Shown one piece after another: positions 1-12,159 of a DNA stretch of 64,000 nt. This DNA is from Orychophragmus violaceus (Eukaryota; Streptophyta; Magnoliopsida; Brassicales; Brassicaceae). How positions within the stretch are numbered: the stretch's first letter is position 1; each line of letters starts with the position of its first letter. A program made the position numbers and the translations under genes. The notes beneath the pieces were generated by a model. That model did not search any database, was not told the origin of the DNA, and saw only the letters and a list, made by a program, of their open reading frames with translations. Location: assembly GCA_030180135.1 (NCBI GenBank), contig CM058235.1:15958720-16022719 (forward strand), read 5' to 3'.

Positions 1-161
1 ATATATGTCCAAACAGTGTTTTAAAACTGCATAACTATTTAGTTCATATACAATTGTGTGCATGTGTTTACATATGGATCTTTTGTACTATCAAAAGGAA
101 CCCAACATTTCTTTCTTTTCTTTCCCCACTTTTAACAAGTTTCCTCATAAATTTTAAATCC
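1..161 (+). promoter_or_regulatory. Upstream region of CHX gene A
   Basis: This stretch resembles the region upstream of CHX gene B (about 24650-24853) block by block: 'atgtccaaa', 'catataca/cattataca', 'gtttacatatgg' and a pyrimidine-rich tract just before the ATG occur in the same order. The tandem duplication that made the two CHX genes therefore included proximal promoter and 5' leader. No TATA box can be assigned with certainty. Confidence 0.5.
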
Positions 162-3100
162 ATGGAAATGGGGAATAACACGAATTCAGATATGCAGGGT
201 GAAATGGAATGGATAACTAAAATGGCTTGGTTTGGTGAAGCTGTAAGAGGTGATGGTTTTATATGCGAGATACATCCACCTAAGTTGTTTTCAGATGGTA
301 TCTGGGAGAAAGTTCTTTTCAACAACAATGGTCTTCACATTTGGCAATATCGTCTTCCCAATCTCGAGCTTGTCATCTTGATCGTGTTCTTCCTTTGGCA
401 AGTCTTTAATTTCTTTATCAAGAAGTTAGGTCTTTTGATTCCAAAGTTCGCCTCTATGATGCTCGTGAGTTCTTCTTTTCTTTTTGTTATATTTTACTAC
501 ACAAAATCCTGACATAATCTTTGTTGCATTGAAGGCAGGGTTACTCTTGAACATCCTACTTACTGTTTCGGGAGACAAGTCCATTATTCAGGAGATCCTC
601 TTCCCTGAAAACAGAATTGATATTCCAGGATGCCTTGGATCATTTGGCTTCATGATTTTCTGGTTCCTAAATGGTGTGAAAATGGATGTCAAGGGAATCT
701 TTAAGGCTGAAGCACATGCAAGACTCACTGGATTTGCAGCGGCTACTGTGCCTATAACGGTTGGATTAGTGCTTTACAAATTTAAATCAGTTGAGAATAG
801 ACAGCTCGATTCCGTACAGTATAATACATTGTTGTTAATGGAGAGCCTCACATCCTTCTCCGAAGTTGCAAGACTCTTGCTTGACATCGGTCTGAACCAC
901 TCGTCTGTTGGTCGGGTCGCTTTATCCGCAGCTGTAGTCTCTAATATGGTTGGACTATTGTTCTTGTTGGGAGTGGTTCCTCTAGGTTTTCCATCATTGG
1001 TTCAAGGTTTGGGTCTACTTGTACAGATGCTCTTCTTTATAGTCTTTGTCTTTGCTGTTGTGAGGCCAATATTGTTTATAATAATCAAACGGAAAGGTGG
1101 AGGAAGACCTATCGAAGACAAATATATCTATGGGATTCTCATCATGGTTTGTTTATCGTGTATGTATTGGAACGATCTTCAGCAGTTTCCTGCACTTGGA
1201 GCTTTCTTTTTCGGTCTTGCCATTCCTGATGGACCTCCTATTGGTTCTGCATTGACTGAACGATTAGAGAGCTTCAATTTTGGTTTTATATTGCCTCTCT
1301 TCTTGACAGCTAGTATTCTCAGGGCTGATATTAGAGTTTGGAAAGACATTTTAACATTCTATAGTAGCAATGACAAGAAATTCGCAGTTGCGTCTCTCGT
1401 GTTGCTCGTCTTCGTGTTGAAGCTTTCTGTCTCAGTGATCGTACCTTACATCTACAAAATGCCATTGAAAGACTCCCTTATTCTTTCCCTTATCATGTCA
1501 CATAAAGGATTAATAGAATTAAGTTTCTACCTTTTCTCTTTTGGACTCGAGGTTAGTCTCTCATCTTTTGATTTCTTGATGATCTTGCAAGAAAAAGATT
1601 CACTTTTTATTTGTTTGATATACAGATTTTAAACAGAGAGACCTTCTCGATCCTAGTTTTGTCCATTCTCCTAAACTCGTTGTTCCTACCAATGGCGATC
1701 AGATTTCTCTATGACCCATCAAAGAAATTCATGTGCTACCAAAAGAGAAATTTAGCAAGTATGAAGATAAATGGAGTGCTAAAGACTCTTGTGTGCATCC
1801 ATAGACCAGACCACATATCTTCCATGATCAACCTTCTAGAAGCTTCTTACCTATCCAATGATAGCCCTCTGACTTGCTATGTACTTCACCTCGTCGAGTT
1901 ACAAGGTCAAGAAGTTCCGACTTTTATCTCACATAAAGTTCAGAAACTTGGAGTAGGGAGGGGAACAAAATATTCAGAAAACGTCATACTCTCTTTTGAA
2001 CATTTCCACCGCTATGTATGCAGTTCCATTTTCATAGACACATTCACTTGCATAACAAACTATAACCATATGCAAGATGATATTTGTTGGCTAGCTCTCG
2101 ATAAAGCTGTCACGCTTATCATTCTTCCTTTCCACCGGACTTGGTCTCTCGACCGGACATCCATTGTATCCGACAGTGAAATGATCCGGTTTCTCAACGT
2201 CAACGTCTTGAAACAAGCTCCTTGTTCTGTCGGTATCCTTATTGAACGCCATCTTGTTAACAAAAAGCAACCTCAACAAAACCTTAAGGTATACACTCAC
2301 AAGTACATTATCATCATTTTAACTTTATTAGTTTTTGTACTGAAACTAATTAAATAAAGAAAAAAATTAAACATGTTAGTTTGTTGACTGAGAACTTTGA
2401 ATCTCATCCATAGCGCTTCTATAATGGTTCATATAGAAATCTCAAGTGGAAAAATACTCTTTTTAACTAAATGTGTAGTTGCCTAGTGATAATATAAATG
2501 GGTTGGTTCTTTTGTATCCTGAGTTTAAACCCTCTTTCGTAAAGAGGGATAATCTTTAAATCAGCTTATCTAACTTCGGATTTGTGGGAGATTATAGACC
2601 TCATGCCAAAAACTTTCACATTATTATAAACAAACAGTCTTTTTAGTGGTTTACAGACTTCTTAAGTTGAAATGAATTCGGAATGAGACTTACTAAGTAC
2701 TTGGAGCAATTTGACGTCAGGTTTGTGTGATATTTGTGGGAGGAAAAGACGATAGGGAAGCATTGTCATTTGCGAAACGAATGGCCCGTCAAGAAAATGT
2801 AACATTAACGGTTCTATGCCTTCTAGCAGCCAAAAAGAGCAAAGAAGCGACAAGATGGGATGAAATGCTCGACACAATGGTACTAAGAGAGTATATACGA
2901 AACAACGATCCAGGAATCCTAAAACAAGAAAGTTCCACGATTTACTTAGAAGAGGAGGTACTAGATGGAGCGGATACATCAATGCTTCTACGCTCTATGG
3001 CATTCGATTACGACCTTTTTATCGTAGGCAGAACTTGCGGTGAGAACCATGCGGCGACTAGAGGAATAGAGAATTGGTGTGAGTTTGAGGAGCTTGGAGT

Positions 3101-3182
3101 CATTGGTGATTTTTTGGCCTCACCGGATTTTCCTAGCAAAACATCAGTCTTAGTAGTTCAACAACAAAACCATAGCCAATAA
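162..3182 (+). CDS. CHX: CHX-type cation/H+ exchanger, gene A (four exons)
   Basis: This is a CPA2-family monovalent cation/proton antiporter of the plant CHX group, which sits in endomembranes or the plasma membrane and affects K+ and pH balance. Exons read from the sequence are 162-464, 535-1551, 1626-2288 and 2721-3182. All introns are GT-AG and in phase 0, and together they give 814 codons, the usual CHX length of about 800. The ATG at 162 matches the start of gene B by position. Exons 1-3 encode many hydrophobic helices, with landmarks ESLTSFSEVARLL, YWNDLQQFPALGAFF and MSHKGLIELSFY. Exons 3-4 encode the soluble C-terminal domain (VKTLVCIHRPDHI-like, FIVGRTCGENH). The frame is open, so the gene looks functional. 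One oddity is Asn at about residue 238 (SNMVG) where gene B has Asp (SDIVG), at a membrane acidic position important in CPA2 antiporters. Which CHX paralogue it is (perhaps the CHX5-CHX8 clade) is inference. Confidence 0.93.
2400..2718 (+). repeat. Insertion in CHX-A intron 3, possibly an old SINE
   Basis: Intron 3 is 432 bp here and 59 bp in gene B. The flanks of the extra sequence ('aatctcatcca' near 2400 and the acceptor at 2719) match the short intron, so about 300 bp were added. The insert carries 'tagttgcctagtgata' (2476-2491) followed about 35 bp later by 'gagtttaaaccc' (2520-2531). These are spaced like degenerate A and B boxes of a tRNA-derived SINE. No clear tail or target duplication was found. 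Confidence 0.35.
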
Positions 3183-3404
3183 TTAGAAGTGGAGAAGGCC
3201 ACACTACTTGGAAGGAACAAGTTGTTCCATATATTTATTTTGTAGAATCTTATTAACTTATTATATAAATCTGAATTGTTCAACGTTTGTTGTTGAATAA
3301 TTAAAACTCATCAGATTTCAATACATGTAATTATTGATTTACCTCGTGACTTATGTTAATATAAATTAATTTTAATTATTTATGATTTTCCATTTTTAAT
3401 TATA

Positions 3405-3435
3405 CTAGGACTAGAATCCGCGCGAAATCGCGCGG
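3405..3435 (-). other. Helitron 3' terminus: hairpin plus CTAG
   Basis: Positions 3418-3435 form a perfect stem (ccgcgcga / tcgcgcgg) with an AA loop. On the minus strand the hairpin is followed 9 nt later by CTAG at 3405-3408 and then T. A second CTAG lies 3 nt from the hairpin, so the exact terminus is uncertain by a few bases. Confidence 0.65.
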
Positions 3436-3919
3436 AAACTCATTTTGAATAAAAATAATTTAAAATATTAGCTACTAAATTTTATTAAAATTTTAATTAA
3501 TAGATATAAATAATAAACTAAAATTTAAAGTACCAAATAAAAAAACATATTTAAATATTTTTGTTAAAATAGCAATAAATGTTAAATAAAAATATAACGC
3601 AAAACAACAACATGGACATTTGTGACTTGTTTCAAACCATCTAAGAAGACATTCAAACCTTATGACGGAATTAGAAGTTATATGCGAAATTATCAAAAGA
3701 TTAATCCGAAAAGACACTAAAACTATATACTTGAGAATAATGTTGTAGTAAAGTTCTTTCAGTTTTTGTAGTGTGAAATATGATTTTAAGTAAGGATATG
3801 TTTGTTAAAAAGAACAAAAAGTAGGGTGTGTAAAAGAAAAAAGAAGAAGAAAAATAATGTGGTTAGATGATGAATATAATAGAACTTAAAAAAAAATTCT
3901 AAAAATAATGATTTAAAAA

Positions 3920-5040
3920 AAGGAACAAATGGTAATGGAAGACCTAAATATTTGTGTTAAAAAATGAAAGATGTTTGCAACTATATATAGGAATGTAAAG
4001 GTTGCAATTAAAACACACATTTAAAATATGTGACCGTAGAATGGAAAGATGCATTTTGACTAAATGGAAGTTATATACGAAAGGGTACGGAGAAATAAAT
4101 ACGAAAAGACACGACCGTTCATTGGTATTTGGAGGAACAAATGGAAATGAAAGATCTACATTTTTTTGTTAAAAATGAATGACATTTGCAATATATATAG
4201 GATTTGAAAAGTTGCGATTAAAAGATACGTTTAAAGATGCATCCATAGAATGAAAAGACTTTTGACTAAATGAACGTTATATACGAAAGGGTGCGAAGAA
4301 ATAAATACGAAAAGACACAATTGTTCATTGTTTTTTAATTGTTATTTATTATATTATTATAAAGTATGTAATGATATTAATTATTAATACACAAATGAAA
4401 AAAAACTAAAATGTATTTTATGCACAAATTACATACTAAACGTGTTGTTAAACATAAAATATAATAAATATACAATACCACAATCATTTTTATATAGTAA
4501 TATTACATCCAAGAATAAGAATCGTCGATTTTTTTTTTTCATGTTCCTTGCTGATCGTTTAGACGATATATTATTTTCTGTTTTGGAGACTTCAAATAAT
4601 TATTTTCACACGATTTAGACTTCATCTTTTTTTTTCTCCAATTTTCTAGATTTATTTCTTCCAACATCTTCATCAGGAAATTGTTCCTTTTTAGGTTTTC
4701 CAGATCCTATTATTTTGTTGTTGTCATTAACCTAAAGATAATCTAAAATTTGTCACATTCATATAAATTGTATTACAAAAGTTATTAAAGTAATATTTGA
4801 AATTATATTATTGGTGTTAGAAAATTACCTCGAAGAGGAACAAATGGAAGTGGGGGACCTAAAAATTTGTGTTACAAAACAATGAAGGATGTTTGCAACT
4901 ATATATAGGATTTGAAAGGATGCTATTAAAAAACACATTTGAAAGACACATTTTTTAAACTAAATAGAAGTTATATACGAAAGTGTACAAAGAATTATAT
5001 CCAAAAAGATATGACCGTTCATTGATATTTTAAATTATGG
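3920..5040 (+). repeat. ~200-bp repeat units, left part
   Basis: Units share a core 'gttatatacgaaagggt' at about 4069, 4267 and 4970 (the last diverged), followed by 'gttcattg' and preceded by a conserved 'gcaactatatatagga' block. Units one and two are adjacent. Unit three is separated by about 500 bp of unrelated AT-rich sequence (4330-4840). The same units recur at 10640-11300, beyond the Copia insertion. Confidence 0.75.
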
Positions 5041-5278
5041 AAAAAGAAAATTAGGGAAAAACCGGTAAGATGAATAAAATGTTGTGAATGAAAACAAAAT
5101 TAAAGTGTGTGAAAGTAAAATAAAAACATATCTTTTGACGAATGTAGAAGTTATATGTGAAATCATCAAAAGATTAATCTGAAAAGACACTAAAACTATA
5201 TAGTTGAGAATAGTGTTGTAGTAACGTTGTTTGAGTTTTTGTAGGTATTGAATCTGGTTTTAAGTAATGATATGTTTG

Positions 5279-5350
5279 TTAAAACGAACAAAAGAGTAGG
5301 GTGTGTACAAGAAAAAAGAAGGAGAAAATGATGTGGTTAGATGATGAATC
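5279..5350 (+). repeat. ~70-bp direct duplication flanking Copia-1
   Basis: The segment from TTAAAACGAAC to GATGATGAAT is repeated at 10541-10611, immediately after the 3' LTR, with only a few differences. A simple Copia insertion would duplicate just 5 bp (TTAAA here). The longer repeat on the 5' side, where the LTR is missing, indicates rearrangement or exchange with a neighbouring repeat copy. Confidence 0.7.
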
Positions 5351-5374
5351 TTAAAGAGTATTTTCTTGTGAACT

Positions 5375-8300
5375 ATGGCTAGTGTATCAGTGCGAGAGAT
5401 GACATCGAAGTTTGGAAAGTTAGAAAAATTTGAAGGAGTAGATTTTCGAAGATGGCAAAAGAAGATGCATTTTCTCCTTACAACACTTAATGTAGTGTAT
5501 GTTCTAAGCATGCCTATGCCCACTATACCAGAAGATGTAGAGAACGAGTCCTTAGAGGAGACAAGGAAGCAACTTAAATGGGAAAATGACGATTACATAT
5601 GCTGAGGCCACATTCTTAACGGTATGTCAGATCCACTCTTTGATGTTTATCAGAATGTTGAATCCGCAAAAGAGTTGTGGGATGCACTAGAATCAAAGTA
5701 CATGGCTGAGGATGCTTCTAGTAAGAAGTTCCTTGTGAGTAATTTTAATAATTACAAGATGTCTGATTCTAGGCCGGTTATGGAGCAATACAATGAATTG
5801 CTTCGTATCTTAGGGCAATTTGCCCAACACAACATGAAAATGGATGAATCCATATCAGTATCGAGTATTATCGATAAGTTACCACCTTCGTGGAAAGATT
5901 TCAAACACATGTTGAAACACAAAAAGGAAGAGTTGTCTCTTGTACAACTTGGCAGCCATTTGCGCATAGAGGAATCTCTAAGGGCGCAAGAGGGAGGAAA
6001 ACCCAAAAATGTAGAGGCTGGTACTTCTTCCATTAATATGATGGATGAAGGTAGGAGTTCTAAGAAAAATAAAGGGAGGAAACACTCCTTCAATAACAAC
6101 ACTAATGATCGATCTAACAAAAGGCTTAAGAGCGTTTGTTGGAATTGTAATAAGCCCGGTCACTTAAAACGTGATTGTCGGGCATGGAAGGATACAAAAA
6201 GAGCGGAACAAAACCGCTTGGGACAAGGATCTAAGGACCAATTTCCATCCACTCATCAAGGTCAGATCTCTGTTTTTGATTCATACTCTAATGCAAATTA
6301 TGTATCAAAAATTTCTGAGGCATTTTATGTGCAGGATGATGAAGTGGCATGGTGGATTGACTCGGGTGCAACAACACATGTTTGCAAGGATCGTGACTGG
6401 TTCGTGACATATGAGCAAGTTCAAGATGGGTTCGTACTTCATATGGGCAACGAGTCAACCGCCCCTATCCTAGGTCGTGAAAAAGTGGTGTTAGAATTTA
6501 GTTCCGGGAAAACTCTTGATCTTAAGGATGTACTTCATGTACCCGTAATTAGAAAAAATTTAGTCTCTGGTAGTGTTTTAAATAAGTGTGGTTTTAAACA
6601 AGTGTATGAATCTGATAAGTATATCTTATCAAAGCGTGGTGTGTTTGTTGGATTTGGATATTTCTGCAATGGTATGTTTATGCTTAATATTAATAAAATT
6701 GTCAAATCTATTTATATGGCAAGTTCTAGTAAAAATGATACTTCACTATGGCATGCTAGATTAGGTCATGTACATTATAAGCGTATGATTGATATGTCTA
6801 AAGAAGGATTGATTCCTACGTTAGACATAAATATAGAGAAGTGTAGTACTTGCATGTTAACAAAGATAGTTAGGCAACCATTTAAAAGCATTGAAAGAAA
6901 TTATGTAGTGCTTGGACTTGTACATAGTGATCTATGTGATTTACATGATACACCATCTTTAGGAAATAAGAAGTATTTTATCACTTTCATAGATGATTAT
7001 ACTCGCTTTTGTTATGTATATTTATTACATGCTAAAGATGAGGCCCTAGATAAATTTAAGGCTTATAAAACTGAGGTTGAATTACAACAAAATGATTTTA
7101 TTAAGAAGTTATGCACTGATAGAGGTGGAGAGTAATTATGATCCTGCATATTTCCAATCCGTAGGAATTATACATGAAACTACGGCTCCATATACACCAC
7201 AAAAAAATGGTGTGTCAGAGAGGAAAAATAGAATTCTAAAGGAAATGGTTAATTCCATGTTATCCTACTCGGGATTGAGTGACGGATTTTGGGGAGAACC
7301 AATGTTAACAGCTTGCTATTTATTAAATAGAGTTCCTAACAATAGGAACAAAATTACCCCTTATGAACTTTGGTACAAAAAGAAACCAAACTTGAATTAT
7401 CTTCGAGTTTGGGGATGTAGGGCTGCCGTTAGACTTCTCCAACCCAAGATTAAAACCTTGGGAGAAAGAGGTATTAATTGCATCTTTATTGGATATGCTG
7501 AGCATTCCAAGGCATATAGGTTTTATGTCATAGAACCTAATGATTCTATATCGGTTCACACCGTAATTGAGTCAAGGGATGCAATATTTGATGAAAACCG
7601 TTTTTCATCTATACCTATACCAAAGGATATGATTCCTAGTTCAAGTGGAACTAAGGAAGAAGACGAAACAATCGTACCTCCTAACATGTCACTCGTGCTC
7701 CGTAGGAGCAAGCGAGGGAGGATCGAAAAATCTTTCGGTCCTGATTTTCAAATCTATTTGGTTGAGGGATCAAGGGATGAGATTGGTTTCCAATACTCGT
7801 ATTGCTATCATATTGATAATCATCCTAGGACATATGGTGAGGCTATGAAGTCTCAAGATGTTGCTTTTTGGAAAGAAGCAATAAATGATGAGATGGACTC
7901 CATCATGGGAAATAATACTTGGATCTTATCGGATCTCCCACCCGGTTGCAAGCCTTTGGGCTGCAAATGGATCTTCAAAAAGAAGATGAAAGTTGATGGA
8001 ACAATCGACAAGTTTAAAGCTCGGTTGGTTATTCAAGGCTTTAAACAAAGGGAAGGTATTGATTATTTCGATACATATGCTCCAGTTGCTAGGATCTCTT
8101 CTATAAGGCTATTAATTGCTTTGGCAGCTATTAATAACCTTGTGATTTACCAAATGGATGTCAAGACAGCATTCTTGAATGGTGTTTTAGAAGAAGAGGT
8201 GTATATGAAACAACCTGAGGGTTTTATTATGCCTGGTAATGAGCATAAGGTGTGTAAGTTAATAAAGTCATTGTATGGGCTAAAGCAAGCACCTAAGCAG

Positions 8301-9362
8301 TGGCATCAAAGGTTTGATGAGGTTGTCTTATCAAGTGGATTTAAGTTAAATCAGTCGGATAAGTGTTTATACAGCAAATTTGATGAGTCTGGTAATGGAG
8401 TAATCATTTGCTTGTATGTTGATGACATGTTGATCTTTGGCACTGAACTTAGACAAGTAGAGCTTACAAAGGCATTTTTGTCATCAAATTTTGCCATGAA
8501 AGACATGGGGGAGGCGGATGTGATTCTTGGAATTAGAATCAAGCGTGAAAATAAAGGACTAATTTTGACACAATCTCATTATATTGAGAATGTCCTTAAA
8601 AGGTTTAATTGTGAGAATTGTTCTCCTATGAGTACTCCCATGGATGCGAGTGTGAAGCTTATGCCTAATACAGGACAAGCAGTGTCACAGCTCGAGTATT
8701 CACAAGTGATTGGCTGCTTAATGTATGCCATGACGAGCACTAGGCCAGATATAGCTTATGATGTAGGGAGGTTGAGTAGATACACTAGTAATCCTAGTAC
8801 TCGACATTGGCAAGCCTTAAGACGGGTGCTCAAGTACTTAAAAGGAACCATAAATTATGGTTTGTCTTATATCGGATTTCCTTCGGTTTTAGAAGGGTAT
8901 TCAGATGCAAGTTGGATTAGCAACGTAGAAGATCATTCTTCTACGAGTGGCTGGGTATTTTTGCTTGGTGGAGGTGCCATTTCGTGGGCTTCCAAGAAGC
9001 AAACTTGCATTACAAGTTCGACTATGGAATCGGAATTCGTAGCGTTAGCATCTGCCGGTAAAGAGGCAGAGTGGCTAAGAAACCTAATATACGAGATTCC
9101 ATTGTGGCCGAAACCAGTATCACCAATATCTATCCGTTGTGATAGTCAAGCTACCTTGGCTAAGGCCTATAGCCAAGTGTATAATGGTAAGTCGCGACAC
9201 CTGGGCGTTAGACATAGCGCTGTACGTGAGCTGATCACTCATGGGGTGATTACCATAGAATATGTTCGGTCTCAACAAAATCTAGCAGATCATTTGACGA
9301 AAGGATTAGCTAGAGACTTGGAAGTTAAGTCAGTTAAAGGGATGGGATTAAAGTCCATATAA
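5375..9362 (+). pseudogene. Copia gag-pol, inactivated by one stop and one frameshift
   Basis: This reading frame would encode the whole Copia polyprotein. In order it shows a UBN2-type gag from 5375, a zinc knuckle CWNCNKPGHLKRDC (about 6138), aspartic protease WWIDSGATTHVC (about 6349), GAG-pre-integrase LWHARLGHVHYKRM, integrase core (VHSDLCD, FIDDYTRF, TDRGGE), reverse transcriptase (WIFKKKM, LYVDDMLIFG near 8411) and RNase H (YSDASWI, SSTMESEFVAL). Two lesions are visible. An in-frame TGA at 5603-5605 replaces what is probably Arg in YIC(R)GHIL. A small deletion after TDRGGE (about 7130) shifts the frame so that the rest continues in the next frame at VESNYDPAYFQ. The remainder is well preserved, so the loss of function is fairly recent. 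Confidence 0.93.
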
Positions 9363-9895
9363 AACTTTAATTGTGGGATACCCAATTCCCCTCTAATACG
9401 ACGTTAGGGGCTGAATTCAATGTGGAAAGCCTACACTTAAAGATTGAAGCACATGTTTATATCATCCCAAGGTATGTGCTTGGACCTGCAAGAAAGGGAG
9501 AGGTTGAAGTTTTATTCTTAATAGATCTTTTGAAAAAATGCAATTTGCAGGTGCATGATTAAAAGTATCTACCTATATGAGTGTGAAGTGTTGCCGCTTC
9601 AAGAAGTTAGGACTTGACTTTGTAAGCACTCATGAATGGATAGGGACACATGGCTTGTAATAGTGTCAGGTATAAACACTTAGAGTAGTGTGAGAATTCA
9701 TGTGTGTATTATCTTCATGTGCCCAAATGGGTTGATAGGATTCAATCCATAGGACATCCTGATTCTCGGGCATTTGGAATGTGTAATATCACTAAGATGA
9801 AAATTCAATCGTTACGACATTTTCATTTATGCATGACTTTGATATATGTGTTATATAATTAGTGAATTTTTGGATACACTTAAATGGGGGAGGAA
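9363..9895 (+). other. Copia-1 3' untranslated region and polypurine tract
   Basis: This is non-coding sequence between the RNase H stop and the 3' LTR. The polypurine tract 'aaatgggggaggaa' at 9882-9895 directly precedes the LTR's TG. No other gene is seen. Confidence 0.7.
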
Positions 9896-10540
9896 TGTTA
9901 TATATTTAAGTGTGGTTATAAATATTAATGAAGAGTTGCAATTTATTAAATGAAACATTGCAATTTATTATTTAATAATATTTAAATTTATTAAATGAAA
10001 CATTGCAACTCTTGGATATAAACCATTGCAACCCTTGGTTTTGAATCATTGCAACCTTTGGTTTTGAACCATTGCAACCTTTAGCTTTGAACCATTGCAA
10101 CCTTTGGTTTTAAACCATTGCAACTTTTGGTAAACCATTACAACTTTTGGTGAATAGTTGCAATGGTTGGTGATTAATAATTGCACCTTTTTGATTTCTA
10201 TATAAGGAGTTTTTGGCATTTGCAAATTCATAACAAAAAATTTCACAAGCAAAAGCAAACAACAAAAACTAATACAAAAGAAAGAGAGATAAAAGAGAGA
10301 GATTCATTGCTTCAAAAGATTATCAAAGATCTTTGAAGAAATACATATAAACACAAAAACTTCTATTTGTATATCTTGTATCTTAGCCTAGAACAAGAGT
10401 GAGACTTTGGTTGTCTTATCCTACAAAGGGATTTCGTGTAACCCAAGTCTTGGGATAGGGTCGAAATACTCTTTAAGGAAAGTGCTCTCGTGCGCGATTC
10501 AATCATTATCCAAGTTCATAGTTCACACCACAAGGCTACA
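9896..10540 (+). repeat. Copia-1 3' LTR
   Basis: The 645-bp LTR begins TGTTATATATT directly after the polypurine tract and ends CAAGGCTACA. It is followed by TTAAA, which also occurs at 5279-5283 as the likely target duplication. It contains the 24-bp tandem repeats at 10021-10165 and a promoter-like 'ctatataagg' near 10198-10207. Confidence 0.85.
10021..10165 (+). repeat. 24-bp tandem repeats inside the Copia-1 LTR
   Basis: About six imperfect copies of 'aaccattgcaacctttggt' lie upstream of the presumed LTR transcription start. Such U3 repeats are often enhancer-like in plant LTRs; that role here is inference. Confidence 0.75.
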
Positions 10541-10639
10541 TTAAACGAACAAAAGAGTTGGGTGTGTACAAGAAAAAAGAAGAAGAAAATGATGTGGTTA
10601 GATGATGAATATAATAAAATTTAAAGGCTTTTGTCTAAA

Positions 10640-11300
10640 ATATAATGATTTCAAAGATGAACAAATGGAGATGGAAGACCTAAAATTTTGTGCTAAAAAA
10701 ATAAAAGATGATTGCAATTACATATAGGATTTGAAAGGTTGCGAATAAAACACACATTTAAATACAATCCTAGAATGAAAAGACTCATTTTGACTAAATG
10801 GAAGTTATATACAAAAGGGTACCAAGAAATAAATACGAAAGACACGACCGTTCATTGGTATTTGGAGGAACAAATGAAAATGGAAGACCTAAAATTTTGT
10901 GTTAAAAATGAATGATATTTGCAACTACATAAAGGATTTGAAAGGTTGTGATTAAAATATACATTTAAAAGACGCGACTGTAGAATGAAAAGACTTTTGA
11001 CTAAATGGAAGTTATATACGAAAGGGTACGAAGAAATAAATACGAAAAAAAACACGATCGTTCATTGGTATTTTTATGAACAAATGAAAATGGAAGACCT
11101 AAAATTTTGTGTTAAAAATGAATAATGTTTGCAACTATATATAAGATTTCAAATGTTGCGATTAAAAGACACATTTAAGTGACGTGGTTGTAGAATGAAA
11201 AGATGCATTTTTTTTTACTAAATGAAAGTTATATAGGAAAGGGTGCGAAGAAAATAATACGAAAAGATAGAATAGTTCATTGGTATTTTTTAGATTTTTA
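10640..11300 (+). repeat. ~200-bp repeat units, right part
   Basis: Three tandem units carry 'aagttatatac/aggaaaggg' cores at about 10801, 11008 and 11226 and share the 'gttcattggtatt' end. They continue the array at 3920-5040 on the other side of Copia-1. Confidence 0.8.
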
Positions 11301-11311
11301 TTATTAATAGA

Positions 11312-12159
11312 TAAATCCTAAGGAGTATTATTTAAATTGCCTTAAAATTCAATCTTATTGGATCATATATTAGTAATTACATTTAAAAGATTTTAAAGTT
11401 TAGTGTTATTCAATTGAGATTTGAAATGTTTTACTAAAATCTAGTATTATTTAGAACTAAGCGATTTTGAGTTTGATTTATTTTTATTGGTATATTCATT
11501 TGTTTGAATGAAATATATTCAGTTATAGATGAAATTTAAGATCCATAACCTATGTAACATACATATATCCAATAACTTTTATAAAAACCGAACAATTATG
11601 ATATCGATTCTAAAGTTACTCATATATGTTTTATATAAATTTTGCAATGTATTAAATTAGAAAATAATATACATATTTCCCCCCTTTTTATTTTATAAAA
11701 AAAATATTAAGTAAAAGAAAATTAAACTATTCAAAGTATGGAAAACTTAAAAGTGTTTAAAATAATGTTTATTATATTAAAATATTATTAATTTTTAAAA
11801 ATGCAATATCTTGATAAGTAAATGCTATGCAAGATCTAAAAAGATATTAAGAATAAAATTTAGGCAATATATTCTGTTTTAATAAAATAATAGTATTTAC
11901 AATTATTATTAATGACATATCATATAATAAAATGTAAAAAAAAATATTTTTGATAAAAAAATCTTTTCTAATAAGGAAATTTGAAAAAGAAGTAGCATTG
12001 AAAACCTAAATTAACAATCTAAAAGTTGGTTTTTGTCTCTATGCACACAAAGTATCCTTCATCTCCTTTATTCTTCCGTCGAAAAACAACCCATAAATAG
12101 GATTTTAAGATCTACAACAAGTCTTCCCTTTCTAAATCCATAACTCTCATTTTCCACAT
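11312..12159 (+). other. AT-rich spacer, no gene seen
   Basis: The sequence is very AT-rich, with no ORF or motif that can be supported, between the Helitron and the Harbinger element. Confidence 0.6.

Larger units (their letters stand above)
5351..10540 (+). mobile_element. Copia-1 retrotransposon lacking its 5' LTR
   Basis: The element runs from just before the gag start codon to the end of a clear 3' LTR (9896-10540). No copy of the LTR start (TGTTATATATTTAAG) and no primer-binding site occurs upstream of 5375, so the 5' LTR and leader are gone. It lies inside the Helitron repeat array, whose units continue on both sides. A 15-bp tract at 5350-5364 resembles the reverse complement of part of the LTR near 10465-10479, which may mark a scar. 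Confidence 0.85.
3405..11311 (-). mobile_element. Probable non-autonomous Helitron (minus strand), split by Copia-1
   Basis: Read on the minus strand, the right end (11311) begins TCTATTAATAATAAAAA after an A. The left end (3405) finishes with an 8-bp-stem GC-rich hairpin and then CTAG before a T. TC...CTRR ends with a subterminal hairpin inserted between A and T are the hallmark of Helitrons. No Rep/helicase ORF is present, so it would be non-autonomous. Its interior consists of repeat units of about 200 bp (three recognisable on each side) and is interrupted by the Copia element at about 5351-10540. The 3' end is well supported; the 5' end is the best candidate by motif and position only. 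Confidence 0.6.
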
